In this document: one piece after another, positions 1 to 8,577 of the stretch
Numbering within the stretch: the first letter of the stretch is position 1
Layout: each line of letters begins with the position of its first letter
NCBI GenBank assembly: GCA_035530615.1
Contig: DATKUL010000002.1
Location: 310,001-374,000 of the forward strand
Source: Candidatus Paceibacterota bacterium
Lineage (GTDB): Bacteria > Actinomycetota > Actinomycetes > Nanopelagicales > Nanopelagicaceae
Direction: 5' to 3'
Length of the DNA: 64,000 nt
Translations under genes and position numbers: made by a program
The notes under the pieces: model-generated
Databases searched by the model: none
Told to the model about the DNA's origin: nothing
Seen by the model: the letters and a program-made list of their open reading frames with translations, nothing else

Positions 1-1
1 G

Positions 2-133
2 GTTTTAGGTTCTCTATTTCCGATCATGACTGCAGTTCTCGCGTATAAGATTTTGCATGAAAGATTACATCGGATTCAGTACGCCGGGATTGTTCTGGCG
101 ATCGCTGGGGTGGCGATCATCTCAGCTTCCTGA
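2..133 (+). CDS. EamA/DMT-family transporter, C-terminal fragment (gene enters from left edge)
   Basis: Only the last 43 codons are in the window, read in the frame that ends at TGA 131-133. The fragment has the usual last two helices of drug/metabolite transporters: a hydrophobic segment beginning GSLFPIMTAVLAY, a short charged turn (LHERLHRIQY) and a final helix AGIVLAIAGVAIISAS. The E-x-L pattern in the loop before the last helix is typical of EamA domains. Substrate cannot be inferred. It converges on the reductase gene that ends at 164. Confidence 0.75.
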   Translation, partial: VLGSLFPIMTAVLAYKILHERLHRIQYAGIVLAIAGVAIISAS

Positions 134-163
134 TGGGAGCGGACGCCACTAGTTAAATAGCAG

Positions 164-661
164 TTAAATAGGTTGGGTGCAGGAATAGAAGATCGTGGCG
201 TCTTTTTCATGGTGCTCCACCACTTTGAAATACGAAAGAAGTTCGGTTAGGTCAGCCCGATTCTCGCCGCCCGACATCGGAGTCACGCTCAGATTTAATT
301 GTGATATCAATCCCACCGAAAGCAACTGGCCGATCATTGAAACGCCCGCTTCAACAAAGATAGCGGGGCCGAACTCCTTCTCCGCTTTTCTCACGGCCTC
401 GAGCGGGGAGAGATTCCACCAGTGCGCTTTGGGATTCTCTCCAATGACTGCAGGGTAAGAGTGAGAGAGGACGACAAGGGGCACAGGTGTGCGGCGATAT
501 CTTTCGTGACGCGCTGTGTTGCCACCGATCATGATGACGTCACTCTTGCGGCGACTAACCAAGAACTGGGCGCGATCCGCCGGGGTTGTTACCCCGTCCG
601 AATTGCCTAAGAAAGATGTCGAACCATCAGTACCCATCACTAGAGTTGCCTGGACACTCAT
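164..661 (-). CDS. RibD C-terminal-domain (pyrimidine/dihydrofolate reductase-like) protein
   Basis: The product resembles actinobacterial 'pyrimidine reductase family' proteins: a GSTSFLGNSDG stretch, a helix PADRAQFLVSRRKSDVIMIGG, then TARHERYRRTPVPLVVLS and a late IFVEAGVSMIGQLL strand, the NADPH-binding RibD_C fold. At 165 residues from ATG 661 it is shorter than the usual 220 or so. The family's first strand (here RVTVGAM) starts a few codons upstream, where I see no ATG, GTG or TTG in a useful place, so the protein either uses an unusual start or has a trimmed N-terminus. A longer open frame to 958 exists but would cover the divergent gene at 725-913, so I did not use it. The exact substrate is unknown. 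Confidence 0.6.
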   Translation of the reverse strand: MSVQATLVMGTDGSTSFLGNSDGVTTPADRAQFLVSRRKSDVIMIGGNTARHERYRRTPVPLVVLSHSYPAVIGENPKAHWWNLSPLEAVRKAEKEFGPAIFVEAGVSMIGQLLSVGLISQLNLSVTPMSGGENRADLTELLSYFKVVEHHEKDATIFYSCTQPI

Positions 662-724
662 GGCGCCAACAGTAACTCTCTGAGTCCCTGATGAGGTGTC
701 AGTGGTGTTTGCTACCTTTTCGGT

Positions 725-913
725 ATGTTGATTAATTGCGATACCTGCATCATGCGTGATATTGCCTGCTCTGATTGCGTGGTCTCCACCCTGCTTGCCA
801 TCCCTGGAATGGCCCCTCCTGAGGTCAGTGAGGCAACGGCGCAGGCCATCGAACTCCTTTCTTCCCGCGGAATTGTCCGTCCGATGCGTTTTCTGAGAGC
901 GGTTCAAGGCTAA
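725..913 (+). CDS. Small conserved actinobacterial four-cysteine protein
   Basis: A 62-residue protein with the pattern C-D-T-C at residues 5-8 and C-S-D-C at 16-19, followed by a V-V-STLL strand and a C-terminal helix (ATAQAIELLSSRGIV). I recognise this arrangement (CDxCVMR...CxDCVVTxL) from small uncharacterised proteins encoded beside NlpC/P60 genes in actinobacteria. The four cysteines probably bind zinc, which is inference. It lies 62 bases before the NlpC/P60 gene and is divergent from the reductase. No strong ribosome-binding site is visible before ATG 725. Function unknown. Confidence 0.6.
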   Translation: MLINCDTCIMRDIACSDCVVSTLLAIPGMAPPEVSEATAQAIELLSSRGIVRPMRFLRAVQG

Positions 914-975
914 TTCGCAGGTTCGGCGCCTCTTCTGAGGTTGAGTCGATTCCGACACCCCGTTAGCCTGACCAC

Positions 976-1989
976 GTGAGTTTTCTCAAGACCGCTCGGG
1001 TAGCTCTTGCTCTGACAGTTTTGCCCCTCTACCTGGGCCTCGAACCCGCCCAAGGGGCCCAATCTCTCTCATCAGTGCAGAGGCAAGTCACTTCCTTGCA
1101 GGAAGATGCGGCTGCTTCCGCCGAAGGCGCCCAGAGCGCCAAGGTTCAATTGGACCAACTCACGCGGACCTTATCTGGGATTAAGAAACAGGCAGCTCTC
1201 CAAGGTGAAACCGTCGGCCAGCTTCGCAAGAGCTTGGGGGTGATTGCGGTTGAGGAATATAAATCCGGTGGGTTGAGCCAGGGTCTCGAACTGCTCTTCT
1301 CCGCAAATCCGACGCTCTACCTTTCGGCAGCGGGGTCGCTCGATTCGATTACCAGGCGAAAATCTCTTCAACTTCATAAATTTGCCGCCGCCCAGCAACG
1401 TCTCAATGCCACAACAATTACCGTCAACGACAAATTGGCTCTTGTCCGTGCAACGCGAGCGCGTTTTGTTGCCCAGTCAGCCCTTGCCCAATCAAAATTA
1501 AAGGAAGTCGAGAAAATTCTCGCGAAATTGAAGAAGAGCGACCGGGCACGTCTGGCCAAACTTACTCAAAAGCGCAATGCTCGAGAACAGAAGTCTTCCC
1601 TGGCTTTCGCCAAAACCACCAAGCGCGTGTCGGGTCGCGCGGGGATCGCAATCAAGTTTGCTTTGAAGCAGATCGGAGATCGCTATGTCTTTGGCGCCGC
1701 CGGTCTGGTCTATTGGGATTGCTCAGGATTGACGATGCGCGCCTATCGGGCCGCCGGTGTCTCGCTTCCTCATTCTGCATCTGCGCAGACAGGTTACGGC
1801 AGGCGAGTTCCTCTCAATCAACTCCGACCCGGGGATCTCGTCTTCTTCGGCAGTCCAATTTCACATAACGGGATCTATATCGGCGGTGGAAGGATGGTTG
1901 ACGCACCCCACACTGGTGCGCGGGTGCGCGTTGAGGCTTTCGGATCCTATTTCGGCAGATTGCGTCTCGTTGCAGCGCGTCGTTTCTAA
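976..1989 (+). CDS. Secreted NlpC/P60 peptidoglycan endopeptidase with coiled-coil N-domain
   Basis: A 337-residue exported protein. Residues 1-28 form a signal peptide (positive start, hydrophobic core, APAQGA-type cleavage region). Residues 30-215 are a charged, Ala/Lys/Leu-rich coiled-coil region like the regulatory helix of RipA-type enzymes. Residues 220-337 are an NlpC/P60 domain with Cys249 in WDCSGLTMRAY, His297 in SHNGIYIGGG and His312 as the likely triad. Such enzymes cut the D-Glu/diaminopimelate bond of stem peptides during cell separation. The start is GTG 976. It abuts the mannosyltransferase gene (stop 1987-1989, next ATG 1990), and the same pair sits together near pimB' in mycobacteria. 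Confidence 0.85.
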   Translation: MSFLKTARVALALTVLPLYLGLEPAQGAQSLSSVQRQVTSLQEDAAASAEGAQSAKVQLDQLTRTLSGIKKQAALQGETVGQLRKSLGVIAVEEYKSGGLSQGLELLFSANPTLYLSAAGSLDSITRRKSLQLHKFAAAQQRLNATTITVNDKLALVRATRARFVAQSALAQSKLKEVEKILAKLKKSDRARLAKLTQKRNAREQKSSLAFAKTTKRVSGRAGIAIKFALKQIGDRYVFGAAGLVYWDCSGLTMRAYRAAGVSLPHSASAQTGYGRRVPLNQLRPGDLVFFGSPISHNGIYIGGGRMVDAPHTGARVRVEAFGSYFGRLRLVAARRF

Positions 1990-3132
1990 ATGAAAAAGAT
2001 TCTTTTCGTCACCAACGATTTCGGCCCACGCGCTGGAGGGATTGAATCATTCATCATGGGCATCATTGAGAATCTTCCAAAAGATTCGGTGCTTGTTTAC
2101 ACTTCAAGGCAATCCGACACCAGCGAATACGATCGATCTTGGTATGCGGATTATGGTGTTGAAGTTCTTCGCGATCGCACTAAAGTACTTCTTCCAACTC
2201 CGCGGGTATCTCGTACACTTCAAAAGATTGTCAACAGAGCAGGGGTCGATGTTGTCTGCTTTGGAGCAGCCGCGCCGCTCGGTCTGCTTGCCAATGGACT
2301 TCGCCGGAGGGGAGTAAGTCGAATTGTCGCAATTACTCACGGGCACGAAGTTTGGTGGGCAAAAGTCTTCCCGTTCTCACTTGCTCTGCGCAGGATTGGT
2401 GATTGCGTGGATGTTCTGACATATCTTGGTGAATTCACGAAACGTGAGATTTCTAAAGCTCTCTCGGATAGCGCGCGCTCATCCATGGTCCGATTGGCGC
2501 CCGGCATTGATATCGAACACTTCTCTCCCAGTACGGGGGAGAGCTCGCTTCGTTCAGAACTCAATTTGGAAGGAAAGAAAGTTGTGATCAGCGTGGGCCG
2601 GCTAGTAAAGCGCAAAGGTCAGGATCGCTTGATCGAAGCGTTACCATCGATCCGGAAAGCGATTCCAAACGCCCATCTTCTCTTTGTTGGAGAAGGTTCC
2701 TATGGAAGGCACTTAAGGAAACTAGTTCATCGAGAAGGCATATCAGATGCCGTCACTTTTGTGGGTCGAGTTCCCTTTACCGATCTTCCAAAGTATTTTC
2801 GGGTAGGGGATGTATTCGCCATGCCTAGTCGCTCGCGCTTTGGCGGACTCGAAGTGGAAGGGTTGGGGATCGTTTACTTAGAGGCAAGTTCATGTGGGTT
2901 ACCAGTGATTGCTGGAAGATCAGGTGGGGCACCAGATGCAGTTGTTGAAGGGGAAACGGGTCTCATTGTAGATGGGAAGAATGTTGAGGAAATTGCGCGC
3001 GTCATAAGCAGTTTGCTTTCAGATGAAGCAAAGGCCAAGGAAATGGGAAAATACGGACGCGAGTGGGTACTTGCTCAGTGGTCTTGGAAATCTTGGTCAA
3101 ATCGTTTTGCGGAGATATTGAAGTCTAGGTAA
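1990..3132 (+). CDS. pimB: GT4 glycosyltransferase, PimB'-type phosphatidylinositol mannoside mannosyltransferase
   Basis: A 380-residue GT-B enzyme. The N-terminal Rossmann half starts KKILFVTNDFGPRAGGIESF, the glycine-rich acceptor loop of PimB' and related enzymes. The C-terminal donor half has ISVGRLVKRKGQDRLIEALP and the E-x7-E-type segment GGLEVEGLGIVYLEASSCGLPV near residues 285-310. The internal phrase GDCVDVLTYLGEFTKREI is characteristic of the PimB' group, which transfers mannose from GDP-mannose to PI-monomannoside on the inner membrane face. Neighbours (NlpC/P60 upstream, fadD15-type gene downstream on the other strand, SRPBCC, plsC) match the mycobacterial pimB' locus. The 3' end overlaps the convergent response-regulator gene by 8 bases. 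The acceptor is inferred from family and context. Confidence 0.8.
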   Translation: MKKILFVTNDFGPRAGGIESFIMGIIENLPKDSVLVYTSRQSDTSEYDRSWYADYGVEVLRDRTKVLLPTPRVSRTLQKIVNRAGVDVVCFGAAAPLGLLANGLRRRGVSRIVAITHGHEVWWAKVFPFSLALRRIGDCVDVLTYLGEFTKREISKALSDSARSSMVRLAPGIDIEHFSPSTGESSLRSELNLEGKKVVISVGRLVKRKGQDRLIEALPSIRKAIPNAHLLFVGEGSYGRHLRKLVHREGISDAVTFVGRVPFTDLPKYFRVGDVFAMPSRSRFGGLEVEGLGIVYLEASSCGLPVIAGRSGGAPDAVVEGETGLIVDGKNVEEIARVISSLLSDEAKAKEMGKYGREWVLAQWSWKSWSNRFAEILKSR

Positions 3133-3748
3133 TTAATCCGTGCCGAATTGCCGTCACGACCGCCTTAGTTCGATTTGACGCGCTAAGTTTTCGGTAGATT
3201 GATGCGAGATGAGTTTTGACAGTTGCCTCACTCACGAATAGTTCGGCTGCAATCTGTGAAGTCTTTTGGCCTTTAGGCAAAAGCGCGAGAACTTCAATTT
3301 CCCTAGCGGTCAATCCGAAGTTCTCGTCTTTTCGGGCGATCGCCGAACTCAATCCCTTAGCAGAGAATATAAGGGGGCTTGAAAATGCATGTGCTACAGC
3401 ACTTATGACCTCCGTAAGTGGGGAGCTCTTGAGAACATACGCACTTGCCCCAGCCTGCAACGCGGCAAGGAGATGGTTGTCATCGTCGTTGAGCGTGAGC
3501 ACTACGATCCCAATGGTGTTAGATATTTGTCTAGCCCAAGAGATCACTTCGAGGCCACTACCATCGGGAAGATTCAAATCAATAACCACGACATCTGGAT
3601 TCTTATGTGCCATCTGTGCCATAGCTTCCTTTTTCGATGCCGCCTCTCCGACCACATTGAAGTCGGCGCCTTCAAGGCCTACACGTAACCCCTCTCGGAC
3701 GACTTGATGATCGTCTACAAGAAGGACTCTGGCGCGCTTACTCTCCAT
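3125..3748 (-). CDS. NarL/LuxR-type response regulator
   Basis: A 207-residue regulator: receiver domain at 1-120 (acidic pair VDDH at 11-14, phospho-acceptor Asp57 in VVVIDLNLPDGSG, Lys in YVLKSS), then a LuxR helix-turn-helix at about 143-205 (LTAREIEVLALLPKGQKTSQIAAELFVSEATVKTHL). It is the partner of the histidine kinase just upstream: the kinase stop and this ATG overlap by 11 bases. The pair follows the fadD gene with only 9 bases between, so all three are probably co-transcribed, linking the signal to acyl-CoA or envelope lipid metabolism by position only. Confidence 0.9.
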   Translation of the reverse strand: MESKRARVLLVDDHQVVREGLRVGLEGADFNVVGEAASKKEAMAQMAHKNPDVVVIDLNLPDGSGLEVISWARQISNTIGIVVLTLNDDDNHLLAALQAGASAYVLKSSPLTEVISAVAHAFSSPLIFSAKGLSSAIARKDENFGLTAREIEVLALLPKGQKTSQIAAELFVSEATVKTHLASIYRKLSASNRTKAVVTAIRHGLIT

Positions 3749-4352
3749 ATTGGGTCAGTGTTGGAACATAGGGGTAGGGAACTCGTAGGTGAATCTGGGT
3801 GCCTGAAGGGGAAGATTTAAAATCTAAGTCGCCTTCTAAATTTATTGCTCGTTCTCGAATCCCCGAAAATCCATAATGATTCTCACGCTCTTCCAACCCC
3901 CCGACACCGTCATCAGCAATGATGAGTTCGGCGAGACCGTTATTGCAAATGAGGCTAATCCACACTCTTTTTGCTTGCGCGTGCGCCGATATATTGCGAA
4001 GCGCTTCAGTAGCGATGCGCTCGATTTGCTCGGCTCGTTCTAAATTGGTGGGCGTCGGGAATTGATCTAGCGAATAGTAGATCTCGTGACTCGGGCATAT
4101 CTGTTCAGCTGCAGCTCGCAAACGGTCGTTAAGATCTAAATCGTTTCCTTCTCTCAACAGATAGATTTCTCTTCGAACTTTTTCGACGAGGTCTGTGACG
4201 GTAAATCGCAATGTGCGAATCGATATCCGGGCTTCTGCATTTGAATCCTCTTGAGCTAAGAGAAGGTCGAGCGCATACCCGATTCCGACGAGATCTTGAG
4301 CAATTCCATCATGCAACTCCAGGGCAATACGGTGCCGCTCGGTGATCGTCAT
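3738..4352 (-). CDS. Soluble NarX/DegS-type sensor histidine kinase without sensor domain
   Basis: A 204-residue kinase made of just the transmitter. A HisKA_3 dimerisation helix opens the protein (ERHRIALELHDGIAQDL, phospho-accepting His14), followed by an HATPase_c domain with an N-box EALRNISAHAQA, a G1 box DDGVGG and a closing GTQIHLRVPYP strand. There are no membrane segments and no PAS/GAF domain; the protein begins ten residues before the H-box. Family members of this kind need an external input, perhaps by protein contact. Overlaps the response regulator downstream; starts 9 bases after the fadD stop. An upstream sensor part split off into another gene is not seen here. Confidence 0.85.
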   Translation of the reverse strand: MTITERHRIALELHDGIAQDLVGIGYALDLLLAQEDSNAEARISIRTLRFTVTDLVEKVRREIYLLREGNDLDLNDRLRAAAEQICPSHEIYYSLDQFPTPTNLERAEQIERIATEALRNISAHAQAKRVWISLICNNGLAELIIADDGVGGLEERENHYGFSGIRERAINLEGDLDFKSSPSGTQIHLRVPYPYVPTLTQYGE

Positions 4353-4361
4353 AGAATGGTT

Positions 4362-6149
4362 TTATGCGTAGAGAGCTTCAATTTCGGCGGCAAACTCTTT
4401 TGCAATGACATGTCGCTTGATAGAGAGTTTCGCTGTGAGTTGACCCCCGGCAATGGTGAAATCCGTTGGCAGAATCGTAAACTTGCGGATGGACTCTGCC
4501 CGGCTTACCGCCTTGTTTGCCTCGTCCACGGCAGTTTGTATGACTGCGATCAGATCTGGATCTTTCGCCAATTCTGTAACGGTTGTCCATTCCTTCTTAT
4601 GAATCGCTACCCATGGCTTGAGTGCGTCAAGATCAAGCGTGACGAGGGCTGCGATATACGGCTTGTTATCACCAACAACTACGCACTGGCTTACCAACGG
4701 ATGGGCACGGAGGCGGTCTTCTAGTACGGCGGGGGCTACGTTTTTCCCGCCGGATGTAACAATTATTTCCTTCTTTCGGCCAACGATGAACAAGAAGCCC
4801 TCATCGTCTAGTCGTCCGAGGTCGCCAGACTTAAACCATCCGTCCTCAGTAAATACTTCCTTATTTGCTTCCTCATTCTGCCAATAACCTCGCATCACGA
4901 TAGGGCCCTTAAGCAGAACTTCGCCGTCCTCATCAATGCGTATTGAAGTTCCGGGGACTGGTCGTCCGACCGATCCAACTCGATGATGCGCTGTGAGGTT
5001 AAGTGTCGCACCAGCAGTTGTCTCGGTTAATCCGTAACCTTCGAGAATGCGAATGCCAGCACCGCGATAGAAGTGACCAAGCCGTTCGCCAAGCGGGGCG
5101 CCGCCGGATATTGCTGCCTCGACTCTTCCGCCCATTCCTGCTCTTATTTTTGAAAAGACGAGTTTGTCGAAGAGTTTATGTTTTAGCAGGAGGGGAAGTG
5201 GAATCTTTCCGGTATCCATCGCCCTGCTGTAGGCGATGGATACTCCCGCTGCTTTCCGGAAGATCGCACCCTTACCGCCGGCTTCAGCGTGGGCCTCTGA
5301 ACCGTTGTAAATTTTTTCGAAGATTCGTGGCACTGCCAGAATGAATGTTGGCTTGAAAGTGCCGAGGTCAATTGCCAATCGAGTGGCGGGATCTCCACAG
5401 TGTGCCATGTGCAAGCCTGCACTGACGGCGCCGATCTCGACCATTCTTCCAAAAACATGTGCGACCGGAAGAAAGAGCAACGTCGAACCGTTGGGATTGA
5501 GGAAGAGATCGGGGGCGGCTTGTACGACATTGCCGCACTCTGATAAAAAATTCGAATGTGTGAGTTGGACGCCCTTTGGCCGACCAGTTGTACCAGAGGT
5601 GTAGATAAGAGTTGCGAGAGTGTCGGGGACGAGCGCATTCCGACGACGGTCTATCTCGTCGTCGGAAATGCTCACTCCTGCCTCACCAAGAACGTGAAGT
5701 ACGTCATCGGTAATGGTCCATACATTTTTTGTATGTGTGGGGAGGACGGATTCGACCAACTCTCGGTGGGTCGGGGTCTCGACCACGATCGCTACGCAAC
5801 CAGAATCACTTAGAATCCATTGGATCTGTTCGGCGGAGGAGGTTTCAAAAATAGGCACCACGCATCCGCCAGCAAACCAGATGGCAAAGTCCAGAATCGT
5901 CCACTCATAACGAGTGCGCGCCATGATTGCGACTCGATCACCGATTTGTATGCCACTGGCGACTAAGCCTTTTGCGGTGGCTCTCACTTCAGATTCAAAC
6001 TCTCGGGCCGTGACGCTCTGCCACCCCTGTCCGAGTGGACGAGAGAGCATGATCCGTTCCGGTTCGAACCAAGCTCGCTCGGCGACGAGGTTGGTGAGGT
6101 TTCCAGCGGTAGCTGCAGGAACAAGGGCAGGTATGGTCACTTCATTCAT
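4362..6149 (-). CDS. fadD: Long-chain fatty-acid-CoA ligase, FadD15 type
   Basis: A 595-residue AMP-forming ligase. Motif A5-like LIYTSGTTGRPKGVQLTHSN, the GYGLTETTAG stretch, GWFKSGDLGRLDDEGFLFIVGRKKEIIVTSGGKNVAP and a late Lys in QLTAKLSIKRH are all present and in order, so the enzyme should be active in making acyl-AMP and then acyl-CoA. I chose ATG 6149 (MNEVTIPAL...) over an in-frame start at 6284 because the longer form would run into the divergent gene at 6205 and adds non-family sequence. It sits where FadD15 lies in the mycobacterial pimB' region. Two-component genes follow at 9 bases. Confidence 0.9.
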   Translation of the reverse strand: MNEVTIPALVPAATAGNLTNLVAERAWFEPERIMLSRPLGQGWQSVTAREFESEVRATAKGLVASGIQIGDRVAIMARTRYEWTILDFAIWFAGGCVVPIFETSSAEQIQWILSDSGCVAIVVETPTHRELVESVLPTHTKNVWTITDDVLHVLGEAGVSISDDEIDRRRNALVPDTLATLIYTSGTTGRPKGVQLTHSNFLSECGNVVQAAPDLFLNPNGSTLLFLPVAHVFGRMVEIGAVSAGLHMAHCGDPATRLAIDLGTFKPTFILAVPRIFEKIYNGSEAHAEAGGKGAIFRKAAGVSIAYSRAMDTGKIPLPLLLKHKLFDKLVFSKIRAGMGGRVEAAISGGAPLGERLGHFYRGAGIRILEGYGLTETTAGATLNLTAHHRVGSVGRPVPGTSIRIDEDGEVLLKGPIVMRGYWQNEEANKEVFTEDGWFKSGDLGRLDDEGFLFIVGRKKEIIVTSGGKNVAPAVLEDRLRAHPLVSQCVVVGDNKPYIAALVTLDLDALKPWVAIHKKEWTTVTELAKDPDLIAVIQTAVDEANKAVSRAESIRKFTILPTDFTIAGGQLTAKLSIKRHVIAKEFAAEIEALYA

Positions 6150-6204
6150 GGCGCCTACGCTAGCGTGAGTCGGAGCGGAAAGGGAGAGGGGGTAGCCTAA
6201 GGAC

Positions 6205-6642
6205 ATGGCTGACATAACAAGCGGAAATATCTTGATCGACGCTCCGTTGGCACGCGTGCAAGAACTCCTATTCGACATTGCCAACTACCCATCCTGGACC
6301 TCTGCAATTAAGTCCGTGGAAGTCTTGGGTAGAGATGAGACTGGACGAGTGAGTTCGGCTCTGCTCAAAATAGATGCTGGAATGCTCAAAGACCGAGTCA
6401 CCCTAGATTACGACTGGAGTGGAGCACCGAACAAGGTGAGTTTCATGCTCTCGGATGCAGATCTCTTGACCGCCATGGACGGGGCATACATTCTGAAGGC
6501 GCAGGATGAGGACTCCACTCAAGTGACGTATGAGTTGCATGTCGAACTCTCTATGCCCGTTCCTGCGATGATGCGACATAAGGCAGAGAAGGCAACAATC
6601 GACATGGCCTTGTCTCAACTAAAAGCATTTGCTGAGAAATAA
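6205..6642 (+). CDS. SRPBCC/START-like (polyketide cyclase/dehydrase family) lipid-binding protein
   Basis: A 145-residue single-domain protein with the SRPBCC signature: SGNILIDAPLARVQELLFDIANYPSWTSAIKSVEVLGRDETGR at the start, a central beta sheet, and a long C-terminal helix (AEKATIDMALSQLKAFAEK). These proteins bind hydrophobic ligands in a deep cavity. It is divergent from fadD (55 bases between the starts) and directly adjoins the glucokinase gene (stop 6640-6642, TTG 6643). The position corresponds to the Rv2185c-type gene next to fadD15/pimB' in mycobacteria. Ligand unknown. Confidence 0.8.
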   Translation: MADITSGNILIDAPLARVQELLFDIANYPSWTSAIKSVEVLGRDETGRVSSALLKIDAGMLKDRVTLDYDWSGAPNKVSFMLSDADLLTAMDGAYILKAQDEDSTQVTYELHVELSMPVPAMMRHKAEKATIDMALSQLKAFAEK

Positions 6643-7590
6643 TTGTCTTACTCGATAGGCGTCGACGTCGGCGGAACCAAGGTTCTGGGTGGGGTTGTTG
6701 ACGAGTCCGGAAATGTTCTGGCTCATGCTCGAAGGGATACCCCGCGGCAAGGTGGCGCAGAACTCACCCGGGCAATCGCCGATGTAGCCCTAGAACTTCT
6801 GCAAAAGTTCACAGAGGTTAAGTGTGTGGGGATCTCGGCCGCAGGTTTGATCTCATCTGATCGAAAGACCATGTTGGCCACACCAAATATCGCGGGTTGG
6901 AACGGTGTCGACCTTGATGCGCAATTGGGTTCGCTTATTGGGTTGCCTCTTGTCATAGAAAATGATGCAAATGCTGCGGCGTGGGGCGAGGCGCGATTCG
7001 GTGCGGGAGTTAATGAAGATCACATCATGATGCTCACAGTCGGCACGGGAATCGGCGGCGGCCTCGTTGTCAATGGAGAACTTTTTCGAGGTGCTTTTGG
7101 AATTGCTGCGGAATTTGGTCACGTTCGAGTAGTCCCGGAAGGTCACCTCTGCGGGTGCGGGGCGCGAGGGTGCTTCGAACAGTATGCATCGGGGAATGCA
7201 CTTCTCCGACACGCGCGCGAAGCGATTAATGCGTCTCCGGATGTGGCACGTAACTTGCTCTCCCTTGGCGATGGAACGGTGGCGGGTTTGACCGGAAAGC
7301 ACATCACCGATGCCGCGCGGGTTGGCGATGCGGTGGCGCTCGCGGCGTTCAATACAACGGCGCAATGGTTAGGCGCTGGCATCGCGTCGTTATCTGTAGC
7401 ACTCGATCCCGCATGTGTCATTATCGGCGGTGGCGTGATTGATGCTGGCGAAATTCTCTTGGAGCCTACGCGTGTGGCAGTGGAGAGGTACATGCCTTTT
7501 GCAGGTAGGCATCCCTTACCTCGCATCATCGCCGCACAATTGGGTAATGAAGCTGGCTTAGTTGGCGTTGCAGATTTAGCGAGGCTCTAG
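6643..7590 (+). CDS. glk: ROK-family glucokinase
   Basis: A 315-residue sugar kinase. The ATP loop DVGGTKVLGG is at residues 8-17, the sugar-binding ENDANAAAWGEARFGAG and GTGIGGGLVVNGELFRG motifs are central, and the ROK zinc motif HLCGCGARGCFEQYASG is complete. It uses a TTG start directly after the SRPBCC stop, so the two are probably one transcript. It should phosphorylate glucose with ATP; a polyphosphate preference cannot be excluded from sequence alone. Confidence 0.9.
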   Translation: MSYSIGVDVGGTKVLGGVVDESGNVLAHARRDTPRQGGAELTRAIADVALELLQKFTEVKCVGISAAGLISSDRKTMLATPNIAGWNGVDLDAQLGSLIGLPLVIENDANAAAWGEARFGAGVNEDHIMMLTVGTGIGGGLVVNGELFRGAFGIAAEFGHVRVVPEGHLCGCGARGCFEQYASGNALLRHAREAINASPDVARNLLSLGDGTVAGLTGKHITDAARVGDAVALAAFNTTAQWLGAGIASLSVALDPACVIIGGGVIDAGEILLEPTRVAVERYMPFAGRHPLPRIIAAQLGNEAGLVGVADLARL

Positions 7591-7593
7591 TAC

Positions 7594-8577
7594 CTAGAGT
7601 TTCGCCCCGTCATCATCGGAATTGTCTTGAAGACTATAAAAGAAATAGAGCAATCCGCCAATGAAAACGAGGATTCCAGGCCAGGGTTCAATCCCAAATG
7701 GGTTGAACCCAGTTAGGGCCGTCGCAAAGGCGTAGATGGGCCCAAGAATCATCGCGATGATTGCGTTTCTTCTTGCCGGATCTCTAATCGGTTCAAGAAC
7801 TGGATCTGGATTTTCAAAATGTTCTTCGTCTTCAACCGGGATCCGCCGATCGAGATCGTCGAGAAAGTTAGAGGGAGTTGATTCATCTAGAGAGAGACCA
7901 GCAACGATTGAAGCAAATTCTGCATCAATGAGATCAGAGTCATCATCGGTTGCAATATTGGTTAGCCAAAAACCATTTTTTACTTCGTTAATGAATAGTG
8001 AGGATTCTTCAACAATCATTGGGAAGTCATTTGCGGAATTTTCAAGTACAACCTCTCGAATGAATGGAGAGGAAATATTATTCGAAATTGTTATTGCATT
8101 TTCTGAGTAATCAAGTTCGGCTCGAGTCGAATACATCATGATAATTGGCTGGTCTATGAGAGGTAGACCCTGGTCCACCATTTTCCAAATTTTACGTAGG
8201 CGTAGATGGTTATCAGGAAGTGATGGCTCGACGAGAATGATTCCGTCGATTCCGTCTCCGTGGATTTGAGCGAGTCTGAGTGCGATGGTACTAGCGGCAT
8301 CCAAGCCCGCAATAAAAACGGTCCCGCATTTCTCTTTCAACTCTAAAAATGCTTTATTTGAGATCTCTAGCCATTCTTTCCAGAGTTTATAATTCAATTC
8401 ATTCCACTCGTGCGGGCTTTCGTTCAGCATTGGCAGTACCACATTGAGCCCTGAATCCTGCAGGGAATTTGCCAACGCAATTGCAATTACTCTGGATTGA
8501 GGGGTCCCATCCAGGATGAGAACCCCCACTTGGCGACCAACGAACTCCATATCCGCTTCTGGTGGGTTCATTGTCAC
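7594..8577 (-). CDS. Alpha/beta-hydrolase-like protein with degenerate active site and C-terminal membrane anchor
   Basis: A 327-residue protein. Residues 15-200 follow the core of a small carboxylesterase (VGVLILDGTPQSR... then a helix and the elbow strand GTVFIAGLDAASTIALRLAQ, then IDGIILVEPSLPD). At the nucleophile elbow the expected Ser of G-x-S-x-G is Asp93 (GLDAA), so hydrolase activity is doubtful. Residues 215-265 are acidic and low in complexity; two membrane segments (about 270-290 and 295-313) follow, then an acidic tail. It ends 4 bases from the convergent glucokinase gene. It could be a membrane-tethered binding or scaffolding relative of an esterase; function unknown. Confidence 0.6.
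   Translation of the reverse strand: MTMNPPEADMEFVGRQVGVLILDGTPQSRVIAIALANSLQDSGLNVVLPMLNESPHEWNELNYKLWKEWLEISNKAFLELKEKCGTVFIAGLDAASTIALRLAQIHGDGIDGIILVEPSLPDNHLRLRKIWKMVDQGLPLIDQPIIMMYSTRAELDYSENAITISNNISSPFIREVVLENSANDFPMIVEESSLFINEVKNGFWLTNIATDDDSDLIDAEFASIVAGLSLDESTPSNFLDDLDRRIPVEDEEHFENPDPVLEPIRDPARRNAIIAMILGPIYAFATALTGFNPFGIEPWPGILVFIGGLLYFFYSLQDNSDDDGAKL

Noticed and set aside
662-958. N-terminal extension of the RibD-like reductase to 958
   Set aside because: The added residues are basic and unlike the family, and would cover the conserved small Cys protein on the other strand.
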